From an uncultured Alphaproteobacteria bacterium (GTDB taxonomy: Bacteria; Pseudomonadota; Alphaproteobacteria; RF32; CAG-239), in the NCBI GenBank assembly GCA_944392185.1, contig CALXVW010000119.1:1-12155 (forward strand): a DNA stretch of 12,155 nt, given 5' to 3'. The notes beneath the pieces were generated by a model. The model had not been told where the DNA came from. It saw only the letters and a program-made list of their open reading frames with translations, and did no database searches. Made by a program: the position numbers and the translations under genes. The stretch's first letter is position 1. Every line of letters starts with the position of its first letter. Shown here piece by piece: positions 8,601-12,155 of this stretch.

Positions 8601-8864
8601 GCCAAGGGAACATATTCGATGCGTTATCAGGAATTTGATGTCAAAGGGTTGATTGCGCCGGCATATGGATTAAATACTTTTATTGGTAGCATTCCGCTGG
8701 TAGGAACATTGTTAAGCGGCAAGGATGGAACGGTTTTTGCCGCCAATTACAGTATTACCGGCGATATTGATGATCCCAAAATCAGCATCAATCCGCTTTC
8801 GGCCTTGAGCCCGAATTCCCTAAAAGAGCTGATGTCTTCTATGTTCGGCAGTAGTAATGATTAA
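5607..8864 (+). CDS. AsmA/YhdP-like large envelope protein, putative inter-membrane lipid transport
   Basis: A 1085-residue protein with one N-terminal membrane helix (about residues 17-33) and a long periplasmic body of alternating beta-strand segments. The C-terminal part (about 930-1080) matches the AsmA_2/YhdP pattern. Conserved-looking stretches there are FAKLLTVASFSGMVNLLTGEG, then GIAFSHFDAPF, then GSIPLVGTLLSGKDGTVFAANYSITGD. YhdP, TamB and YdbH are bridge-like proteins thought to carry phospholipid from the inner to the outer membrane. The same role here is inferred from family and topology. A highly charged, Lys/Arg- then Glu-rich segment at about residues 785-822 looks like a flexible linker between strand blocks. 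ATG 5607 was chosen because it overlaps the preceding gene; the ribosome site is weak, so re-initiation is likely. The stop overlaps the next gene by 8 nt. Confidence 0.82.
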   Translation: MKKLDSRTYRLRKVFDYIGVIFLVILLMFIWQLYRGSITVPFLKPYIIKALNHDDTEYQVTLDSVNLELVRSIKPLRIIANNVVYRKADGTIIVNAPKTSVSFSIRALMHGIVAPSSVDVYKPKVYIFTTYGVDEKKTESINEKKLEYYFDSFEDFLERFNSEDQSYPESYINDINISGAEVEFHEVDLGKKWVLSDVNYRFERGFTKLETEVNALLKFNDTPSSLGLEGIYRPGLNKLALRFYFSDVVPANLLELASSEAKILPYKVDMPLNGEIDALIKIDEIVKNRENLVASLDTAVENIRFSFEGGQGYVAFSDNKEENYNIEALTFSGNIAGGLDELSIKNAVMELDGQKATLGLEASGIKDYLLKSSPEKLKISLFAGTQKLATNDLYRYWPQYIATKAWKWCKESLFDGAIEKAEFRFDFGYDKKQKKIAFKDLQGTAYASGVSLDYLTGMPRVTDIYGQVEFAVDKLKMNFDKGVSADVILNSGYVELYDLNKNDNFAIIKLNGVGSIPDILRLIDHKPLQYTSEMGIDPNSIKGSAETDLGLEFELKQNLRPDEVKVDVTAALSDVSISGLMDGKTIDAKKLDLKVDNQGLLIEGVANFEGIPVTLKWNENFNQKDYQSRYQLGFNFDDNLKQKLGLKFKTLEPPFMEGSIPAQATITVYPKGKVIIDANGDLRGAEIDYSFLGFKKKQGVEGVVGARLNFEKNKLKDIPLISLSKPDFNIKGKIALNKQGQVQTIDIEDIKGPKTSARAKIDISYTPKEKIKINVSGNSYNLSDFFEKDEEERKAAKERRRQQKLKDITAPEPEEENEWEKVSDMDINIAVNSLWTNENVAIRNFAGSAKILNGTGIEEMHLIGNFASSRKKDRPANLKLDYVPRPHKEYLLTIESDDAGSTLKFLRFYDDMKGGSLSISAKRDADKNFVGHAKIRDFNVYNTPIFAKLLTVASFSGMVNLLTGEGIAFSHFDAPFQYKKSILKINDGKAFGNVVGITAKGTYSMRYQEFDVKGLIAPAYGLNTFIGSIPLVGTLLSGKDGTVFAANYSITGDIDDPKISINPLSALSPNSLKELMSSMFGSSND

Positions 8865-9339
8865 AAAAGTAAAATTAAAAATTGGTCTTGACTACCATGG
8901 AGTGATAACGGTTCATCCTGAGTATTTCAGCGTTTTTGCCAAAGATGTTTTGGCAAGAAAAGGAGAAGTTCATATCATTACCGGCGGTAGTGAACAAGAA
9001 GTAGTTGCTCAGCTAAAAGATTGGAATATTCCTTTTAGTAAAATTTTTTCGATTCCCGATTATTACAAGGCCAAAGGAGAGGTGATTTATTTCTCTGACG
9101 GAGAATATAAAATTCCCGATGATTTATGGGACAAGGCCAAAGCGGAATATTGCAATCTTGAGGGGATAAATATGCATATTGATGACAGTAAAGAATATGT
9201 GAAGTGGTTTACCACACCCTATTGCCGTTATGACGGCACAAATCCGCAATGTGTGACCGAAGACGGACATATTATTGATTTTAATTCTCCTCCGTCAAAA
9301 GTTCTGAACGATATAGAGCGGATTATTGCAAAAGATTAA
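8857..9339 (+). CDS. Small HAD-like hydrolase, atypical motif I
   Basis: A 160-residue protein with the layout of a HAD-superfamily phosphatase without a large cap. Motif I is LDYHGV (Asp12-Tyr-His14-Gly), motif II is HIITGGS with Thr42, possible motif III lysines lie at 71-73, and motif IV is HIDDS (Asp109, Asp110). The nucleophile Asp12 is present. The usual second aspartate, the general acid/base in most HAD phosphatases, is His14. The protein may be a phosphatase or nucleotidase with altered chemistry, or non-catalytic. It is soluble, with no signal peptide. Its start ATGATTAA overlaps the AsmA-like stop by 8 nt and no good ribosome site is seen, so translation is probably coupled. It ends the overlapping gene chain that starts at prfB. 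Confidence 0.7.
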   Translation: MIKKVKLKIGLDYHGVITVHPEYFSVFAKDVLARKGEVHIITGGSEQEVVAQLKDWNIPFSKIFSIPDYYKAKGEVIYFSDGEYKIPDDLWDKAKAEYCNLEGINMHIDDSKEYVKWFTTPYCRYDGTNPQCVTEDGHIIDFNSPPSKVLNDIERIIAKD

Positions 9340-9417
9340 GAATTTAGATTAAGTTTTACGATTTATTTAGATATTTCCTGTAAAAAACAAAAGCCGAGTA
9401 AGTAAGAGGCTATAGAG

Positions 9418-10143
9418 ATGATTCGCGAGGAAATAGTTCACATTAACGGAGCTCCCAAAAAGCTGATAGTTTTTTTGCACGGCTATTTGGACAGTTCCGA
9501 TGCCGTTGATCAGAAGCTGAAAATGCTTTGTGATTCTCTTTCCTCGGTCGCTGTACATATTCCGCAAGCCCCTTTTGCTTGTGAGGTTGAGACGCATATG
9601 CGCCAATGGTACTCGATGTACCGCTTTGACCCCGGTTATGAGCGGAAGAATGCCCCCTCCATGAAAGATTTTGTCAGCTATTATAATCGCATGACCTTAG
9701 GTCTGGAAGAAACATATGGTTATCTGATGCCATATTTGGAGCAAACCTTGTCAGAATATGATTTGGCATATAAGGATTTATTTTTATGTGGTTTCTCGCA
9801 AGGAGCCATGGTCGCGATTTATACGGCGCTGATGTGTCCGGAAGAAATCGGAGGTCTGGTTAGTTTCAGTGGTATTATGGCAGGGCATGAGTATTTGCTT
9901 CAACATACTCAAACACACCCGAGAACATTATTGTTGCACGGAACCAAAGATGTATGTCTGCGTCCGCAAGCCATGGAATTTACGGCAAAACAGTTGCAAA
10001 AATTAGGTTGCTCGGTTAGTTGCAAGAAAATAGAAGGACTTAGCCACAGTATTAGTACAGAGGCTATAGAAACAAGTGTAGAATTTATAAAAAGCATAAT
10101 CAAAGAAGATGCAAGAAAACAACAGCTTCACAAGATAGGTTGA
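9418..10143 (+). CDS. Cytosolic phospholipase/carboxylesterase-family hydrolase
   Basis: A 241-residue alpha/beta hydrolase of the phospholipase/carboxylesterase family (Abhydrolase_2 type). Family marks are FLHGYLDSS with His21-Gly22, IPQAP followed by RQWYSM (about 48-67), the nucleophile elbow GFSQGA with Ser127, Asp178 in HGTKD, and His210 in GLSHS. The catalytic triad is complete. No signal peptide or membrane helix is visible, so it should act in the cytosol on small esters, thioesters or lysophospholipids; the exact substrate is unknown. ATG 9418 has AGAGG close upstream. A 78-bp gap separates it from the HAD-like gene; I see no convincing promoter or terminator there, so it may be read through from the prfB operon. 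It ends in TGA 1 bp before the convergent neighbour's stop. Confidence 0.82.
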   Translation: MIREEIVHINGAPKKLIVFLHGYLDSSDAVDQKLKMLCDSLSSVAVHIPQAPFACEVETHMRQWYSMYRFDPGYERKNAPSMKDFVSYYNRMTLGLEETYGYLMPYLEQTLSEYDLAYKDLFLCGFSQGAMVAIYTALMCPEEIGGLVSFSGIMAGHEYLLQHTQTHPRTLLLHGTKDVCLRPQAMEFTAKQLQKLGCSVSCKKIEGLSHSISTEAIETSVEFIKSIIKEDARKQQLHKIG

Positions 10144-10144
10144 T

Positions 10145-11164
10145 TTATATAAAGGGCAGGGCACTGATGAGGCCTCCTTTTTCAATCAGATAATTTTTGT
10201 CTCTGTCGATACCGAGATCAGATTCTTTTCCGAGATTTCGCTCAAACATCTCACTGAAGTTTCCCCGAGCCTTGAGGGCTTGTTCGACCCATTTGGGCTG
10301 GAGGCCAAAATCAGTCCAGAGCTTTTCATCAAGACCTAACAGGTTGCGTAAAGAATCATCTCTAACGCCAATAAAAGCATCGGTATTTTTAGAAGATATT
10401 CCTTGCTGTTCGGCAAGTTTGGGAGCATTGATAATCCATTTGGCGATAATCCGCAAAGTTGGGTTAGCTTTTGCGCAGTAGACATAAATCGGGCGATAAG
10501 CAATTACTTCAGGCAGTACTTGAATAGAATTATCTTTGGCGACAACACTACGATTAAGACCTCGTAAAAATATTTCACTTCCGCTGATAAGTTCACAACG
10601 ATTAAGTAAGAAAGCTTGTTTTGCCGCATCTAATGTCGGAAACGGAAGCAGTTTGAATTCAAGGGCATATCGATGATTGTATTCATTTAGATTGGCCAAG
10701 TCGGCGGAGTTGTCCGATACACAAACTTTTGCACCTTTAAAGTCTTCCATTGAGGAGGCATTTGTATCTTGTCTGGAGGCAAAAACCTGTTTGTCATAAT
10801 ACAAAACATCAATGGCGGCAACAGGAGAAGATATTTCTTGCTTGGCAGAGAGAGTTGAGTTTCCAAGCATAAAATCAATCTGATTATTGTTTAACGCATG
10901 AGCGGCCTGATTGGCGGGAATGTTCTTAAGACGAAAAGCCTCGTCACTTCCAAAAATAGCCAGAGAGAAGTTTCGGCAAATGTCGGCATCGATTCCTTTC
11001 CAAAAACCTTCCTCGTCTTTATAAGCAAGTGTTTTTGAAGAAAGATCCGTTCCGCAAACAACATATCCTCTACTTTTAATAAAGCGCAGACCGGCATCAT
11101 CAGCGTGAGCGGCAGTTGCCGTCAGACAAAAAAGAAGGCTAAAAAAGAAGGCATTAAGTTTCAT
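10145..11164 (-). CDS. Periplasmic AapJ-type amino-acid binding protein homologue, divergent pocket
   Basis: A 339-residue binding protein of the general L-amino acid ABC transporter family. An N-terminal signal peptide (about 21 residues, cleavage after AHA) precedes RGYVVCGTDLSSK. GFWKGIDADICR and the C-terminal run GNFSEMFERNLG, SDLGIDRDKN and EKGGLISALP follow the AapJ pattern. Positions that normally hold the ligand are changed. The pocket arginine of TWTxxR is Gln109, the GTTTE-like loop reads NSADL (152-156), and the Asp of the RCDVYTTD motif is Ser196. It may bind a different ligand or act as a sensor. No permease or ATPase gene is adjacent. The frame extends upstream to a TTG at 11176, but ATG 11164 places the signal peptide better; its ribosome site is weak either way. 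Confidence 0.8.
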   Translation of the reverse strand: MKLNAFFFSLLFCLTATAAHADDAGLRFIKSRGYVVCGTDLSSKTLAYKDEEGFWKGIDADICRNFSLAIFGSDEAFRLKNIPANQAAHALNNNQIDFMLGNSTLSAKQEISSPVAAIDVLYYDKQVFASRQDTNASSMEDFKGAKVCVSDNSADLANLNEYNHRYALEFKLLPFPTLDAAKQAFLLNRCELISGSEIFLRGLNRSVVAKDNSIQVLPEVIAYRPIYVYCAKANPTLRIIAKWIINAPKLAEQQGISSKNTDAFIGVRDDSLRNLLGLDEKLWTDFGLQPKWVEQALKARGNFSEMFERNLGKESDLGIDRDKNYLIEKGGLISALPFI

Positions 11165-11165
11165 T

Positions 11166-11195
11166 TTGTTAACCAATTTATGTTAAAGTTATAAT
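11166..11195 (+). promoter_or_regulatory. Putative promoter of the mlaC-like gene
   Basis: TTGTTA (11166-11171) and a perfect TATAAT (11190-11195) are spaced by 18 bp. Transcription would start near 11202, about 20 nt before ATG 11223, leaving the AAGG ribosome site at 11210-11213 in the leader. Confidence 0.5.
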
Positions 11196-11216
11196 TCAAG
11201 AAAAACTATAAGGCAA
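11188..11216 (-). promoter_or_regulatory. Putative promoter of the binding protein gene
   Basis: On the minus strand TTGCCT (11216-11211) and TATAAC (11193-11188) are spaced by 17 bp. Transcription should start near 11181, giving a leader of about 17 nt before ATG 11164. The -10 box overlaps the -10 box of the divergent plus-strand promoter. Confidence 0.5.
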
Positions 11217-11222
11217 AATTTT

Positions 11223-11873
11223 ATGAAAAGTAATCTTTTTTTGCGAGTTATCAGCGTATTGATGACAATTTTATTTTTAGGTAACGCCCAGGCGGGAGCA
11301 TTAACCCCCGTGCAAGCTCAAGATTGGGCGGAAAAAAACGGGCGTTTGTTGTTGGATACATTTGGAGAAAAAGATGTATATAAGCGTTATCAAGATTTGG
11401 ATAAGTTGCTTTTGGAATATGTAGATTTGGAATATATAGGTCAATTTGTGGTTGGCAAATATTGGCGGACAATGAGCGCAGAGCAGCAAACAGAGTACCG
11501 GCAAATATTTAAGCGTTATGCCTTGGCTTTGTATAAGACGTTTCCTCTAGATTTTGTAGATAGTTTGAGTTATGAGGTTGGGCAGGCTTATGAGGACGGC
11601 AAGTTCGTAGTTGTCCCAGCTACCGTGCATGTCGCATTAGGCGGAGACAGGCCGCAAGATATTCTGCTCCAGTTTAGGCTGCATAATACACAAACGGGTA
11701 TTAAGCTTGTTGATATCAAATTGGCAGAAAGCAGTTTGATTCTTTCATATCGCAGCAAATTTTATGAATTAATAGCGGCAGATGACGGAGAAATGAGCTG
11801 GTTTTTAGAAGATTTGGAAGCAATGGCGGTGTCAGCAGAAAGAAATAATCAATTATACCTAGGTAGAGAATAA
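11223..11873 (+). CDS. MlaC/Ttg2D-family periplasmic phospholipid-binding protein
   Basis: A 216-residue secreted protein. The signal peptide covers about residues 1-24, cleaving after NAQA. The mature part follows the MlaC (Tol_Tol_Ttg2) pattern: YVDLEYIGQFVVGKYWR (66-82), then EQQTEYRQIFKRYALALYKT, and the C-terminal LILSYRSKFYELIAADDGE (172-190). MlaC shuttles phospholipid through the periplasm between an outer-membrane MlaA complex and the inner-membrane MlaFEDB transporter. No mlaA or mlaFEDB gene is in the window, so its partners must lie elsewhere. ATG 11223 has AAGG 9 nt upstream. A rightward promoter lies in the divergent gap. No hairpin terminator is visible before gltX, so read-through is possible. 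The symbol is left blank because only family membership is certain. Confidence 0.87.
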   Translation: MKSNLFLRVISVLMTILFLGNAQAGALTPVQAQDWAEKNGRLLLDTFGEKDVYKRYQDLDKLLLEYVDLEYIGQFVVGKYWRTMSAEQQTEYRQIFKRYALALYKTFPLDFVDSLSYEVGQAYEDGKFVVVPATVHVALGGDRPQDILLQFRLHNTQTGIKLVDIKLAESSLILSYRSKFYELIAADDGEMSWFLEDLEAMAVSAERNNQLYLGRE

Positions 11874-11881
11874 AAATATCC

Positions 11882-11928
11882 TTGAAATTATGGAGCAAAG
11901 CTTATAATATCTGGGATTAGTCTATAAT
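11882..11928 (+). promoter_or_regulatory. Possible gltX promoter region with two TATAAT boxes
   Basis: Two exact TATAAT hexamers occur at 11903-11908 and 11923-11928, 20 bp apart, between the mlaC-like stop and the gltX start. TTGAAA (11882-11887) could serve as -35 to the first box with a short 15-bp spacer. The second box has no good -35 at normal spacing. The composition is AT-rich, so one or both may be chance. Confidence 0.35.
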
Positions 11929-11948
11929 AAAATACAGGTAAAATTCAA

Positions 11949-12155
11949 ATGAGTAACATAAAAGTCAGATTTGCGCCGAGCCCGACCGGCTATATGCATA
12001 TCGGCAACACACGTACGGCAGTTTTTAACTGGCTCTTGGCCCGCAAACTGGGCGGAAAGTTTATGCTCCGTATAGATGATACGGATGTTTTGCGCTCCAA
12101 AAAAGAATATGAAGATGCCCTAAGAGATGTCTTGCAATGGCTGGGGCTAAATTGG
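11949..12155 (+). CDS. gltX: Glutamyl-tRNA synthetase, N-terminal part (partial)
   Basis: A class I aminoacyl-tRNA synthetase that charges tRNA with glutamate; the first 69 codons are present and the frame runs off the right edge. The start MSNIKVRFAPSPTGYMHIGN carries the RFAPSPTG motif and the HIGH-type ATP-binding signature HIGN (17-20). RTAVFNWLLARKLGGKFMLR and RIDDTDVLRS (about 48-57) follow in the family's usual order. ATG 11949 has AGG at 11936-11938, 10 nt upstream. Alphaproteobacteria often carry two gltX copies, one sometimes charging tRNA-Gln; which this is cannot be told from the fragment. Confidence 0.95.
   Translation, partial: MSNIKVRFAPSPTGYMHIGNTRTAVFNWLLARKLGGKFMLRIDDTDVLRSKKEYEDALRDVLQWLGLNW

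Noticed and set aside
9340..9417. Possible promoter or terminator between the HAD-like and second hydrolase genes
   Set aside because: Hexamers such as TAGATA lack a partner at proper spacing, and the GTTTTAC/GTAAAAAAC pair is imperfect with a long loop.
10197..10481. Plus-strand open frame of 94 codons antisense to the binding protein gene
   Set aside because: The opposite strand encodes the conserved C-terminal family signature, so this frame is a shadow.
11165..11176. TTG start at 11176 for the binding protein (343 residues)
   Set aside because: It needs a rare TTG start with no ribosome site. ATG 11164 gives a standard signal peptide.
1..12155. tRNA, rRNA, CRISPR array, insertion sequence, prophage or attachment site
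   Set aside because: No cloverleaf, direct repeat array, transposase motif or terminal inverted repeats were seen on reading both strands.

Overview
The window looks like a stretch of chromosome from a fairly AT-rich, Gram-negative alphaproteobacterium. By eye I put G+C in the low-to-mid 40s percent; I did not compute it. The evidence is a class A penicillin-binding protein of the alphaproteobacterial PBP1A type next to prfB (a common neighbourhood in that class), an AapJ-type amino-acid binding protein, a YhdP/AsmA-like protein and an MlaC homologue. A host-associated, low-GC Rhodospirillales-like lineage is plausible but is inference. TGA acts as a normal stop: one gene ends with it, and prfB uses it as a regulatory stop.

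Layout. Positions 1-86 hold the last codons of an upstream gene, probably an N-acetylmuramoyl-L-alanine amidase. Positions 167-2620 are mrcA (PBP1A), with a plausible sigma70 promoter in front and a bidirectional terminator behind. That terminator is shared with a convergent GT-D-fold glycosyltransferase gene (2663-3526, minus). From 3678 a rightward operon begins: prfB with an intact +1 programmed frameshift site, a membrane-anchored alpha/beta hydrolase, a 1085-residue AsmA/YhdP-like protein and a small HAD-like protein. These four genes are joined by 8-, 17- and 8-nt overlaps. After a 78-bp gap comes a cytosolic phospholipase/carboxylesterase-type hydrolase (9418-10143), which ends 1 bp from a convergent periplasmic binding protein gene (10145-11164, minus). 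That gene and the divergent mlaC-like gene (11223-11873) share a 58-bp intergenic region with overlapping back-to-back promoters. The window ends 69 codons into gltX (from 11949).

How the genes fit together. Most products serve the cell envelope: peptidoglycan synthesis (mrcA) and probably hydrolysis (amidase), inner-to-outer-membrane lipid movement (YhdP-like protein, MlaC), a probable surface-glycan transferase (GT-D) and a periplasmic binding protein. Two translation genes, prfB and gltX, are interspersed. I see no tRNA, rRNA, CRISPR array, insertion sequence, phage gene or toxin-antitoxin pair, and no gene-free stretch longer than about 150 bp.

I did not find a clear new multi-gene system. 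The points most worth a second look are: the binding protein that appears to have lost the usual amino-acid-contacting residues; the HAD-like protein with Asp-to-His at the second motif I position; the lone GT-D gene placed between mrcA and prfB; the frameshift-controlled prfB heading a coupled envelope operon; and the overlapping divergent promoters at 11166-11216.
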